Assembly: GCA_905480565.1 (NCBI GenBank)
Contig: CAJQQW010000395.1
Span: 1 to 7,590, forward strand
DNA from: an uncultured Halioglobus sp.
GTDB taxonomy: Bacteria; Pseudomonadota; Gammaproteobacteria; Pseudomonadales; Halieaceae
DNA: 7,590 bases
Reading direction: 5' to 3'
Shown: positions 1-7,255 of the stretch, in pieces
Position numbering within the stretch: position 1 is the first letter of the stretch
Layout: each line of letters begins with the position of its first letter
Translations under genes and position numbers: made by a program
The notes under the pieces: generated by a model
Seen by the model: the letters and a program-made list of their open reading frames with translations, nothing else
Told to the model about the DNA's origin: nothing
Databases searched by the model: none

Positions 1-306
1 AATCATCGGCAAGGTGGTGTCACCTCTTGAAATCTTGTAAACAGCCGCCTGCAGCGTGCGCATACGCCCATCGACCAGCGCTTGCCCATTTACGCGAAAG
101 CCTCCGCTCTCATCCACCAGTATCTCGATGGATTCATCGACCGTTTCAACAGGGACACCGGTCGCCTCTGGCAAATCTACGCGCAGCTGAGTCTCGCGGG
201 TGAACGTAGTAGACACCATGAAAAAGATCAACAATAAAAAGACCACATCAATCAAGGGCGTCAGGTTGATGGCGAGATCTTCCCGTTGCTGGCGACGAAA
301 CCTCAA
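1..306 (-). CDS. exbD: ExbD/TolR-family biopolymer transport protein, C-terminus cut off by window edge
   Basis: Inner-membrane partner of the ExbB/TolQ channel; such pairs use the proton motive force to drive TonB-type or envelope-maintenance processes. The visible 102 codons begin with a short basic cytoplasmic stretch (FRRQQRED), then one membrane segment at about residues 15-35 containing the family signature LTPLIDVVFLLLIFFMVSTTF split around Asp20, which matches the essential membrane aspartate of ExbD. A periplasmic domain follows (LRVDLPEATG and onward). Family members are usually about 130-140 residues, so roughly 30-40 are missing past base 1. The start is a TTG at 306-304 that overlaps the exbB stop TGA (305-303). 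It puts the N-terminus where the family normally begins, and no ATG precedes the signature in this frame. A purine-rich GGAAGGTGAGGG lies about 9-20 nt upstream. Translation is almost certainly coupled to exbB. Confidence 0.93.
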   Translation of the reverse strand, partial: MRFRRQQREDLAINLTPLIDVVFLLLIFFMVSTTFTRETQLRVDLPEATGVPVETVDESIEILVDESGGFRVNGQALVDGRMRTLQAAVYKISRGDTTLPMI

Positions 307-926
307 GTGGGAACGCCCTCACCTTCCTCGCTGTGCAACGCATCCACCAGCTTGATGGTCTCCTGCTCCAGCTCTACGACGATAGCATCTATCTTACCCA
401 CAAAATAACGATGCATAACCAGTGCGGGGATAGCAACGGTCAAACCTGCCGCGGTCGTTATTAGTGCCTGGGAAATACCGCCTGCCAGTGCACTTGCATT
501 GCCTGTACCCTGCACCATGATCTCAGCAAACACCGCGATCATACCGAACACGGTGCCGAGTAACCCCAGTAGTGGCGTTACCGCCGCCACTGTACCCAGT
601 GTATTGAGATAGCGCTGCAGATCGTGCACCACGTGGCCCGCCGCTTCCTGAATGCTTTCCTTCATTACCTCGCGTCCGTGAGATGCGTTGGCCAGGCCTG
701 ACGCCAGAATAAGCCCCAGCGGTGACGACTGACGCAAGGTACGAAGCTTACCCTCATCAAATTCGCCTTTTTTAAGCTGTTTCCAGACTGCGGCCAGCAG
801 ATGAGGTGGCGCAATCTTACTTGGATTGAGGGTATAGGTCCGCTCTATACATATAGCGAGCATGAGGATAGAGCAGAGCCCAATGGGCAGCATGAGCCAA
901 CCACCCGCCATTAACAGTTCTAACAC
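303..926 (-). CDS. exbB: ExbB/TolQ/MotA-family proton channel protein
   Basis: Channel subunit of an ExbB-ExbD type inner-membrane motor. It shows three hydrophobic segments (about residues 8-28, 109-135 and 153-178 of the 207-residue form). The family motifs are LGLLGTVFGMI in the second segment and GISQALITTAAGLTVAIPAL spanning the third, including the conserved Thr pair of the proton path. A cytoplasmic loop rich in charged residues lies between the first two. The frame stays open to a GTG at 938 (211 residues), but I prefer the GTG at 926: it has GGAG at 935-932 with a 5-nt spacer, it places the N-terminus (VLELLMAGGWLM) where homologues start, and it leaves a 27-nt leader behind the promoter at 960-989. 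exbD follows with a 2-base overlap. The neighbourhood (comEC upstream, probably lpxK beyond exbD) suggests the envelope-associated ExbBD pair found there in pseudomonads rather than an iron-uptake TonB operon. No tonB gene is visible, so the physiological partner is unknown. Confidence 0.92.
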   Translation of the reverse strand: MLELLMAGGWLMLPIGLCSILMLAICIERTYTLNPSKIAPPHLLAAVWKQLKKGEFDEGKLRTLRQSSPLGLILASGLANASHGREVMKESIQEAAGHVVHDLQRYLNTLGTVAAVTPLLGLLGTVFGMIAVFAEIMVQGTGNASALAGGISQALITTAAGLTVAIPALVMHRYFVGKIDAIVVELEQETIKLVDALHSEEGEGVPT

Positions 927-931
927 AGCCT

Positions 932-935
932 CTCC
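932..935 (-). promoter_or_regulatory. Shine-Dalgarno GGAG that decides the exbB start
   Basis: On the minus strand the leader reads GGTGGGAGAGGCT followed by GTG at 926. GGAG sits 5 nt before that GTG, an ideal spacing. The alternative GTG at 938 lies inside this purine tract and has only AGGG immediately before it. This favours the 207-residue product. Confidence 0.6.
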
Positions 936-959
936 CACCCCTGTCTTTGCAATGCGACC

Positions 960-989
960 ATTATAAGCAAACCAGCACGAAAGCGTGAA
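960..989 (-). promoter_or_regulatory. Sigma-70-type promoter for exbB-exbD
   Basis: On the minus strand there is a perfect -10 box TATAAT (965-960) preceded, after an 18-bp spacer, by TTCACG (989-984), which matches four of six bases of TTGACA. A purine (A953) lies seven bases downstream of the -10 box and would give a 27-nt leader to the GTG at 926. The promoter lies in the 78-bp gap between the comEC stop and exbB, so exbBD can be expressed independently of comEC. A small inverted repeat (CACG-4-CGTG, 976-987) overlaps the -35 box and is probably incidental. Confidence 0.6.
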
Positions 990-1004
990 GCGCGGGTAAC
1001 ACCA

Positions 1005-3353
1005 TTACAACCAGTAGCGCCGCTTCTTGTCTCGCCACAAAGTGATGGCAGGCGACTGAAGCGGGGAAAACTCAAGCCTGAGCGCGCCCGCGCGCCAGGT
1101 TTCAATAACCTGCATATCCAAAGCTCTATAACGCACAACGATATCCTCATGGGGATGCCCGAAGCGGTTGGCGTAACCGCTGCTGACAACCACTGTAGAG
1201 GGAGAAGAGAACTTGAGCCAGGGCCACGAGGAGGACGTCTGGCTGCCATGATGGCCCGCCAGCAACCAGTCGGCGTCCAAACCCCGCCCCCAGTATTCCA
1301 CCAGGGCCCGTTCCTGCACCCTCTCGATATCACCAGGCAGCAGCAGGCGGGAACGGCCGACTCTGACCATCAAGACACAGGACGCATTGTTACGCTTGGG
1401 GGGCACGGCAACAGCCGGAGACAGGAACTGGAATATCTGGCCACCGGGCCAGCGCCACGCCTCTCCCGCAACACAGGGCCGGCCCGGCAGGGTCTGTACT
1501 GGATCGCCGCCATAGCGCAGTCGCTTCACATTCACGGTGGCTATGACCGCATCCTGACCTGCACTGTGATCCAAATCGGGGTGACTCACTATTAACGTAT
1601 CGAGCGCGCTCAAGCCTTCACGCTGCAGCAAGGGTAATATCACGCGCGTTGCGATATTGGGACCCTCGCGCTGTCCTCCCCCTGTATCGTACAAAAGCGC
1701 CTGCGAACCCGCCCGAATCAGGACTGCGGTGCCCTGCCCTACATCGAATACAGTGACTTCGGTTTTCTGTAATGAAGTCTGCCCGTTTGGCCTCTCGGGC
1801 AACAAAACGGGCAATAAGAGCAACACGCTGAGTATGCGAAACCAGCCCGCCGCTGGCACAACCAACAGTCCTATCCCGCATAACGCTAGTACCATTGCCG
1901 GTAGCGCCGTATTCCGCGACAGGTAAATCCAGTTCCCACCGCGCTCAGCTAGCATTGCAGCCAGCGGCAATATTTGCTCCAAAGGCCATGCAGCGCAGCG
2001 CCAAAGCACCGTATCAAATGGCAATCCGAGCAAATAACTGGCACTGGCGGACAGGGCGGCCGGCACAATGATCCAGCCCACCAGCGGTATCATAATAAAG
2101 TTACCGAGAGCGCCAACCAGGCTAGCACCCTGAAAAAAAAGAGCCCCAAAGGGCAGCATCAGCAAAGCCATATAAGCGTGCGTCCCGACGAGGACACGCC
2201 CCTTTCCAACGTATCGGCGCCACCACAAATACCACAGCAGCCCCGCGACAGATCCAAACGACAACCAGAAACCGCTGCCAATCGCCGCGAGGGGATTTAG
2301 CAGCAGAACAACAAGCGCAGCCAACAACAGGTGGCTCCACGCGATAGTCAGCCGCCCCGTCCACACTGCCGTCAGCACGCAAGCCAACATGCACAGAGCA
2401 CGCACAGCGGGAAGAGAAAAGCCCGCGAGAGCAGCGAACAGAAAAGCCGCCAGCAGGGCGCATAACCCGGGAATAGACGCGCCTGAATATCTACTGGAAA
2501 CAAACAGCCGGGCAAGCGCAGCGCCAAAGAGATAACCCATGCCGGCCACAAGTCCCACATGCAAACCGGAGATGACCAGCAAGTGATTGATTCCAAATTG
2601 CTGGAATAGACCCCATAGTTGTTCGTTGATCGCAGATTTATCGGCAACCGTTACGGCGCGCAGCACGGCAGCAATATCAGGCTTCAGGCCCAACTCCCCT
2701 ATTCGCGCGCTGATGCGCTGACGCAGGCGGTGGTGCATGCCACTCATCCCTCGGCCGAGAAATTCGTGGGGCCGGGAGAGCCTCACAGTGCCCGTAGCGT
2801 GGATACCTGCCTGCACCAGCCAGGCTTGACCGTTGTAGCCCCCGGGGTTGGACAGACCCCAGGGGGTTTTCAAGCGCACTGGAAAACGCCAGAAATCACC
2901 GGGCACCAGGCGCTCCTCACCGTAATAATTGAGCAGAACATGCCGCGGAGCAGCACACTCAGCGGGCTCTATTGAATTTACGCGGAACCGGAAGGTCTGC
3001 CGTATACCGATCCCGGGCACCGCCCTTTGGCTTGGCAATGAAACAACTTGCCCCTCCACCTCAAGGGATTGACCCACGCAATGCGTCGGCAAGCGATAAT
3101 CGAGCAGAAAGTAACCATGTGAGACGCCTGACAAAACGCCCCAACTCAAGCCAAGGAGCGCTTTTAGTAAAACACGCCGTAAAGACCGGCTCGGCCAATG
3201 CAGACACGCCCAAAGCGCCAGACCGGTTACTGACAGCACCACAGGAATAACAAGCGACATTGATGGCAATGCGGGAGCATAGCCGGTCAGCACCAGCCCC
3301 AGGACCATGCCAATCATCCATGATTGCATCGTGCAGCTTCCCGGATGCCCCAT
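1005..3353 (-). CDS. comEC: ComEC/Rec2-family DNA internalisation channel protein
   Basis: Polytopic inner-membrane protein that carries single-stranded DNA into the cytoplasm during natural transformation. At 782 residues it is a normal full-length member. Order of parts: N-terminal membrane segments (about 12-85); a soluble DUF4131/OB-like region (about 90-195); the Competence domain with GINHLLVISGLHVGL (254-268), FSLPAVRALCM (312-322) and many membrane helices up to about 515; and a C-terminal metallo-beta-lactamase-like domain (about 531-782). The last has FDVGQGTAVLI (536-546), YDTGGG (555-560), SHPDLDH (590-596), LLPGDIE (671-677), AGHHGSQTSSS (699-709) and FGHPHED (731-737), so the metal-site residues typical of ComEC are all present. 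The first ATG (3353) has a poor ribosome site. An ATG at 3329 (residue 9), with GGAAG eight bases upstream, is a fair alternative. No other competence gene is in the window, so actual transformability cannot be judged. Confidence 0.95.
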   Translation of the reverse strand: MGHPGSCTMQSWMIGMVLGLVLTGYAPALPSMSLVIPVVLSVTGLALWACLHWPSRSLRRVLLKALLGLSWGVLSGVSHGYFLLDYRLPTHCVGQSLEVEGQVVSLPSQRAVPGIGIRQTFRFRVNSIEPAECAAPRHVLLNYYGEERLVPGDFWRFPVRLKTPWGLSNPGGYNGQAWLVQAGIHATGTVRLSRPHEFLGRGMSGMHHRLRQRISARIGELGLKPDIAAVLRAVTVADKSAINEQLWGLFQQFGINHLLVISGLHVGLVAGMGYLFGAALARLFVSSRYSGASIPGLCALLAAFLFAALAGFSLPAVRALCMLACVLTAVWTGRLTIAWSHLLLAALVVLLLNPLAAIGSGFWLSFGSVAGLLWYLWWRRYVGKGRVLVGTHAYMALLMLPFGALFFQGASLVGALGNFIMIPLVGWIIVPAALSASASYLLGLPFDTVLWRCAAWPLEQILPLAAMLAERGGNWIYLSRNTALPAMVLALCGIGLLVVPAAGWFRILSVLLLLPVLLPERPNGQTSLQKTEVTVFDVGQGTAVLIRAGSQALLYDTGGGQREGPNIATRVILPLLQREGLSALDTLIVSHPDLDHSAGQDAVIATVNVKRLRYGGDPVQTLPGRPCVAGEAWRWPGGQIFQFLSPAVAVPPKRNNASCVLMVRVGRSRLLLPGDIERVQERALVEYWGRGLDADWLLAGHHGSQTSSSWPWLKFSSPSTVVVSSGYANRFGHPHEDIVVRYRALDMQVIETWRAGALRLEFSPLQSPAITLWRDKKRRYWL

Positions 3354-3375
3354 GTCTCAATGCTGGGGCAACAGT

Positions 3376-3403
3376 TTGAATGCCACGGTCGATAGCGCAT
3401 AAT
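3376..3403 (+). promoter_or_regulatory. Probable sigma-70 promoter for the DUF2062 gene
   Basis: TTGAAT (3376-3381, four of six to consensus) and CATAAT (3398-3403, five of six) are separated by 16 bp. Transcription would begin near 3410 and give a leader of about 105 nt. The palindrome TACCGGTA (3403-3410) lies across the expected start point, a typical place for a repressor site. The comEC-side TATTAT overlaps this -10 box on the other strand. Judged by eye from consensus only. Confidence 0.4.
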
Positions 3404-3426
3404 ACCGGTACGCAAATCGTCCAGCA

Positions 3427-3449
3427 CCGGTCCGTCAGGGTGGGACCGG
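3427..3449. repeat. 7-bp inverted repeat in the DUF2062 leader
   Basis: CCGGTCC (3427-3433) and GGACCGG (3443-3449) are perfect complements around a 9-base loop. All but one pair are G-C, so the leader RNA of the DUF2062 gene could form a stable small hairpin. No T-run follows on either strand, so it does not look like an intrinsic terminator. It could be an operator or RNA structure, or be fortuitous. Confidence 0.45.
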
Positions 3450-3514
3450 CATCGTACAGGACAGTCAAGCACACACCCCAGGCAATTAACACTTCACTTC
3501 TGATCATGTAAGGC

Positions 3515-4048
3515 ATGCCAAAAAAGACTCTCAAACAACTCATGCCCAGTCCCACTCGCCTAAAGCGCATAAGGGGTATGCACCTATTTGGCGACTGGCT
3601 GCATCAACCCAACCTGTGGCATATCAACCGTTACTCGGCGTCCATGGCATTTTTCGTAGGTTTATTCGTGGCCTTTATGCCGATACCCGGTCAAACATTG
3701 CTCGCCGCGGCCATGGCGTTCTGGTTGAGCTGCAACCTGCCACTGGCCGTTGCCCTCGTTTTTATTACCAACCCGCTCACCATAGCCCCAATGTTCTTCA
3801 TTGCTTACAAGGTGGGAGCTCTAATCATAGACGCACCGGTTCAGGTGATCGATTTCGAACTGAGCTTCGCGTGGTTGAGCAATGGCCTCAGCACTGTGTG
3901 GAAACCATTTCTATTGGGCTGTCTGGTGTGTGGCCTCAGCGCAGGCAGTTTGGGCTATTTTGCCGTCAGTATGCTGTGGCGGTGGCAGGTGGTGCATAAG
4001 TGGCGGCAGCGCAAAAAGCGTCGATCCCGCACGACCCGGTCAAACTGA
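3515..4048 (+). CDS. DUF2062 domain-containing inner-membrane protein
   Basis: A 177-residue membrane protein of the DUF2062 family, whose biochemical role is not established. Family features visible are the start MPKKTLKQLMPSP, the segment PNLWHINRYSASMAFFVG (32-49), FVAFMPIPGQTLLAAA (51-66), TNPLTIAPMFFIAYKVG (85-101), and a last membrane helix at about 131-155. A strongly basic tail (HKWRQRKKRRSR) should lie in the cytoplasm. The ATG is chosen because the N-terminus matches the family; the AGG before it is only one base away, so the ribosome site is poor and initiation may be weak. It is the only plus-strand gene here, divergent from comEC and convergent with lolE. From memory, an equivalent gene sits between comEC and the lol-type genes in Pseudomonas, which suggests an envelope-related role by association only. 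Confidence 0.88.
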   Translation: MPKKTLKQLMPSPTRLKRIRGMHLFGDWLHQPNLWHINRYSASMAFFVGLFVAFMPIPGQTLLAAAMAFWLSCNLPLAVALVFITNPLTIAPMFFIAYKVGALIIDAPVQVIDFELSFAWLSNGLSTVWKPFLLGCLVCGLSAGSLGYFAVSMLWRWQVVHKWRQRKKRRSRTTRSN

Positions 4049-4066
4049 CCCCGACGCGAGGGGCGA

Positions 4067-5311
4067 CTAATGGTCCTGGCTGAGCACTTGTGCAGGAGCC
4101 AGGCCAGCCGCTCGCCGCGCAGGATAAATTGCAGCGATAATGCACATAGCTAACGCAATAACACCCACTGCCACAACATCTCGCAGCAGCAGATCGACCG
4201 GTAAGAAAGACACCGGATAAACGTCTGTATTCAAGAACCGTATTTGCAGCAACTTCTCCAGCGAGGCCACCAGACCGGGGACCGCTAAACTGCCCAGCGC
4301 CCCCGCGATACTGCCAAGCAGCACACCGACGAAACCGATCATGCCACCCTGCATAACAAAGACCCACGCAATGTCTCCCGAGGAGGCGCCCAGCGTGCGC
4401 AAAATAGCGATATTGCCCTGCTTGTCCATAACGACAAGTACAAGCGAAGAAACCACGTTAAACGCGGCAACGGCAATAATCGAAAATAACAGGATCGAAA
4501 TAAGGCTACGTGAGAGCTGAATCGCGGCATACAGATTGCCGTGCGTCATCATCCAGTTGCTCGTGTAGTAACCCGGAGGCAAACTATCCATCAGTTCCCA
4601 ACTGATCCTCTGCACATCAAAAAGCTCAGTCGTGCCGACACGAAAGCCGCTCACCCTACCCTCGATATTCGCCAAACGAGACGCCAGTGGCAGGTGCACC
4701 AGTGCCATCGCCTGATCCAGTTCGGTGCCTGTTTCCAAGATCGCACTCAGGGTGACGGACTGAAAGCGGGTGCTGGCCGCATTGCCTGACCAACTGGCCC
4801 CCGGCGATATCAGTACGAGTTGATCACCGAGTTTAACACCCAAGCGTCTAGCCACTCCGGCACCCAGTATGATCGCATCTTCGCTGTCTCGATAGCGCTC
4901 TGTTTCCTCCGGTTGCAGATACCCGGACAGGATTGTAAAGGAATCGGACTGATCGGGAAAAAGACCTATCCCACGCACAGTCTCGATATCACGGCCATGC
5001 ATTACCAACGCGTCAAACTCAGTAAACGGGTCGACCAAACTCACGTTGGGATGGGCATTCAACCGCTCCGCGAGTGCTGACCAGTCCGATAGCGGGTCGG
5101 TGGAATAAACCGTGATATGAGGAACCAGTGACAGGATACGCTCACGCATTTCTTTGTCGAAACCGTTCATGACTGACAGGACGGTAATCAAAAGAGCAAT
5201 GGCCAGCACCAGGCCCAGCATTGAAAGAGTGGACAAAAATGCAGACAAGTGCCCATGCCCTAGCGCGAAGGTATAACGCATAGCGACGCGGAAACGCTGT
5301 GTCCAACTCAT
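4067..5311 (-). CDS. lolE: Lipoprotein-releasing ABC transporter permease, LolE type
   Basis: One of two permeases of the LolCDE complex, which extracts outer-membrane lipoproteins from the inner membrane and hands them to LolA. At 414 residues it is full length: membrane helix 1 (about 25-49, ending VLSVMNGF), a large MacB-like periplasmic domain (about 52-262), then helices at about 268-295, 313-343 and 376-396. The cytoplasmic coupling segment is DKQGNIAILRTLGAS (296-310) and the end is YPARRAAGLAPAQVL. I call it LolE because it lacks the TPxGxxP hook seen in the paralogue upstream of lolD and has a TELDQAMALVHL stretch resembling E. coli LolE. Helix 1 reads LVLAIALL where relatives usually have LGV. 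The ATG at 5311 overlaps the lolD stop (ATGA) and is preceded by GGGAG at 5-nt spacing. The LolC/LolE naming is an inference; membership of the family is certain. Confidence 0.92.
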   Translation of the reverse strand: MSWTQRFRVAMRYTFALGHGHLSAFLSTLSMLGLVLAIALLITVLSVMNGFDKEMRERILSLVPHITVYSTDPLSDWSALAERLNAHPNVSLVDPFTEFDALVMHGRDIETVRGIGLFPDQSDSFTILSGYLQPEETERYRDSEDAIILGAGVARRLGVKLGDQLVLISPGASWSGNAASTRFQSVTLSAILETGTELDQAMALVHLPLASRLANIEGRVSGFRVGTTELFDVQRISWELMDSLPPGYYTSNWMMTHGNLYAAIQLSRSLISILLFSIIAVAAFNVVSSLVLVVMDKQGNIAILRTLGASSGDIAWVFVMQGGMIGFVGVLLGSIAGALGSLAVPGLVASLEKLLQIRFLNTDVYPVSFLPVDLLLRDVVAVGVIALAMCIIAAIYPARRAAGLAPAQVLSQDH

Positions 5312-5988
5312 TCGGACTCCCGTAGTTCGCCGTTTCGTAATTCAAGCGTCCGGTGCATGTGCGCGGCTATAGCCGGGTCGTGAGTCACCACAACGAAAGA
5401 TGCTTGCTCCTGGCCGAGGTCGTCAATCAGCGCTAGAACCTGATCAGCAGAAGCGGGATCCAGGTTGCCCGTGGGTTCATCCAATAACACGCACGCCGGC
5501 TTCGCAACCAACGCGCGTGCTATGGCAACACGCTGTCTCTCACCGCCCGACAACTGCGAAGGCCGATGCGTCAACCGGTGATTCATGCCTACCCTCGCGA
5601 GCATTGCATCTGCCTGGGAGCAAGCCTCTCGTCTTGAAATACCGGCGATTAATAGGGGCATCGAGACGTTTTCCCGGGCATCAAATTCCGGGAGCAAATG
5701 ATGAAACTGATAAACAAATCCCAAACGCTTGTTACGCAATTCGCAACGCGCTGTCTCGTTCAATGAGGCCAGATCCTGTCCGGCCATCATAACGCTGCCG
5801 CCACTGGGTTCGTCCAGACCTGCGAGCAAGTTCAGCAAAGTTGATTTTCCAGAACCAGACGCACCAACAATGGCCACTTTTTCACCGGCCAGCAAACTTA
5901 GATTGACGCAACGCAACACTGCCACGGACTTATCACCGTCCTGGTAGACACGAGACAAATTACTGCAATGCAGAACGACGTCACTCAT
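5308..5988 (-). CDS. lolD: Lipoprotein-releasing ABC transporter ATP-binding protein LolD
   Basis: Cytoplasmic ATPase that powers lipoprotein release by the LolC/LolE permeases. At 226 residues it has all ABC motifs: Walker A GASGSGKST (42-50), Q-loop at Gln94 within FVYQFHHLLPEFDARENV (the FHHLLP stretch is typical of LolD), signature LSGGERQR (146-153), Walker B CVLLDEPTGNLD (166-177, catalytic Glu171) and H-loop His203. It is sandwiched between the two permease genes. Its ATG (5988) lies inside the 3' end of lolC (8-base overlap) with AGGTG seven bases upstream, and its stop overlaps the lolE start. MacB-type ATPases are similar, but the small size and the paired permeases favour LolD. Confidence 0.96.
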   Translation of the reverse strand: MSDVVLHCSNLSRVYQDGDKSVAVLRCVNLSLLAGEKVAIVGASGSGKSTLLNLLAGLDEPSGGSVMMAGQDLASLNETARCELRNKRLGFVYQFHHLLPEFDARENVSMPLLIAGISRREACSQADAMLARVGMNHRLTHRPSQLSGGERQRVAIARALVAKPACVLLDEPTGNLDPASADQVLALIDDLGQEQASFVVVTHDPAIAAHMHRTLELRNGELRESE

Positions 5989-7255
5989 AACGAAGCACCT
6001 CTGCCGGGGATACCTGCGAAGCCCGCCACGCAGGATAAAGCGTAGCAGCGAGGCTCAGAACCAGTGACGCCAACGCTACAACAGCAACATCCAACCATTG
6101 CAATTGCGCGGGCAGCTCACTAATGAAGTAGACGGTAGGATCGAATAATTTTACGCCAAGCATAGCTTCAATGCCGGCGACAATAGCCGCGATATTACTG
6201 GACAACAACACACCGATAATCACTCCCGCGGCAATGCCTACGCAAGCGAGGACCAGTCCATGGGCAATAAAAATAGCCATGACACCTCTAGCTCTAGCCC
6301 CCATGGTGCGAAGCACGGCGATATCGCGGCGCTTTTCGGTCACCGACATCACCAAGGTTGACACAATATTAAAGGCCGCGACCGCGACCACACTGAGCAA
6401 CAACAGACTCACCATCAGCTTTTCCATTTTTACTGCGCTAAAAAGGGAGCCCTGTGTTTGACTCCAATCCTGGACGACGTAGCGCTCTTCGAGGGAATCG
6501 CCCACTGCCTGCATGATGCCGGGCGCCTGGAACAACCCTGTTGTCGCGACCTGCAGCCCCTGCACACCTTTATCGCCACCGAGCAGGATACGGCCGGTTC
6601 TCAACGAAACATAAGCCTGGTAGGCGTCCTGTTGCGCGCCAATTTCAAAGAGGCCCACCACACGCAATCGCTTGCTCCGTGGGAATAGCCCCAGGGGCGT
6701 TACCGTTAGGCGGGGCACCGTAACATTGACATGATCACCTGGCGATACGCCCAGCAGACTGGCAAGTGATACCCCCAACACAACATCAAAGTTATCTTTT
6801 TCCAGGCTAGCCAGACTTCCCGCGACAATTGAATCCGCCAGGCGTGACACAGAGGCCTGCAAATCAGGCTCGATAGCCGTGAGAACTGCACCGCGCAGCT
6901 GACCGCCACTGACCAGAATGACTTTTTCCGTGATGTACGGCGCAACCGCCAGCACCCCGGGCTGCGACTCAATGCGCGAGCTCAGTGCCTGCCAGTCAAC
7001 AATCGTCTCGCCAGGGCCCTCTACATAGCCATGGGGCACTAAAGACAAGATCCTTGCGCGCAGTTCTCCAGAGAAGCCGTTCATAATTGAAAGCACAACA
7101 ATAAGGCTCGCAACACCGAGCACCATGCCCAGCATAGAAACGGTTGCAATGACTGACGTAAAGCGATTGCGCTGGCGGCTGAAACTGTAGCGGGCACCAA
7201 TATAGGGTGCGTAATTGGAAATAGCGTGACTCGAAGACGAGTCGTCGCGAATCAC
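5981..7255 (-). CDS. lolC: Lipoprotein-releasing ABC transporter permease, LolC type
   Basis: Permease partner of LolE and LolD, 424 residues. It has helix 1 (about 36-60, ending VLSIMNGF), a periplasmic MacB-like domain (about 62-272), helices at about 280-306, 323-352 and 387-407, the coupling segment EKRRDIAVLRTMGA (307-320) and the ending YPAWRASQVSPAEVLRYE. The segment TVTPLGLFPRSKR (184-196) matches the shape of the LolC hook (TPxGxxPxxxR) that docks LolA, and GSLFSAVKMEK (269-279) also resembles E. coli LolC, hence the name. Other stretches, such as PHGYVEG and APYI, look more like LolE, so the protein is a mosaic by eye. The start is GTG (7255) overlapping the nqrM stop (GTGA). No Shine-Dalgarno is evident, which suggests translation by coupling. 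The N-terminus has an unusual DDSSSSH run before the conserved YIGARYSFSR. Confidence 0.93.
   Translation of the reverse strand: MIRDDSSSSHAISNYAPYIGARYSFSRQRNRFTSVIATVSMLGMVLGVASLIVVLSIMNGFSGELRARILSLVPHGYVEGPGETIVDWQALSSRIESQPGVLAVAPYITEKVILVSGGQLRGAVLTAIEPDLQASVSRLADSIVAGSLASLEKDNFDVVLGVSLASLLGVSPGDHVNVTVPRLTVTPLGLFPRSKRLRVVGLFEIGAQQDAYQAYVSLRTGRILLGGDKGVQGLQVATTGLFQAPGIMQAVGDSLEERYVVQDWSQTQGSLFSAVKMEKLMVSLLLLSVVAVAAFNIVSTLVMSVTEKRRDIAVLRTMGARARGVMAIFIAHGLVLACVGIAAGVIIGVLLSSNIAAIVAGIEAMLGVKLFDPTVYFISELPAQLQWLDVAVVALASLVLSLAATLYPAWRASQVSPAEVLRYE

Larger units (their letters stand above)
3354..3514. promoter_or_regulatory. Divergent spacer between comEC and the DUF2062 gene
   Basis: These 161 bp must hold the control signals for two divergent genes. 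The plus strand has a plausible promoter (3376-3403). For comEC only a lone -10-like TATTAT (minus strand, 3404-3399) is seen, with no decent -35, so its promoter is unresolved. The spacer also has two ACCGGT palindromes (3404-3409 and 3426-3431, 22 bp apart) and a 7-bp inverted repeat (3427-3433/3443-3449). No convincing small gene was found in it. Confidence 0.5.

Noticed and set aside
976..987. Hairpin CACG-AAAG-CGTG after comEC as a terminator
   Set aside because: The stem is only 4 bp with no T-run, and it overlaps the -35 box of the exbB promoter.
1149..1595. 148-codon plus-strand open frame
   Set aside because: It lies wholly antisense to the metallo-beta-lactamase domain of comEC, whose motifs are intact. 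Composition is low in hydrophobic structure and no family is recognisable; it is a shadow frame.
3399..3404. TATTAT on the minus strand as a comEC promoter
   Set aside because: No acceptable -35 box lies 16-18 bp upstream (best is GTGCTG), so it is kept only as a remark.
3061..3570. 169-codon minus-strand frame spanning the comEC start and the divergent spacer
   Set aside because: It overlaps the N-terminus of comEC in another frame and the start of the DUF2062 gene, has a Cys/Trp-rich random look and no recognisable domain.
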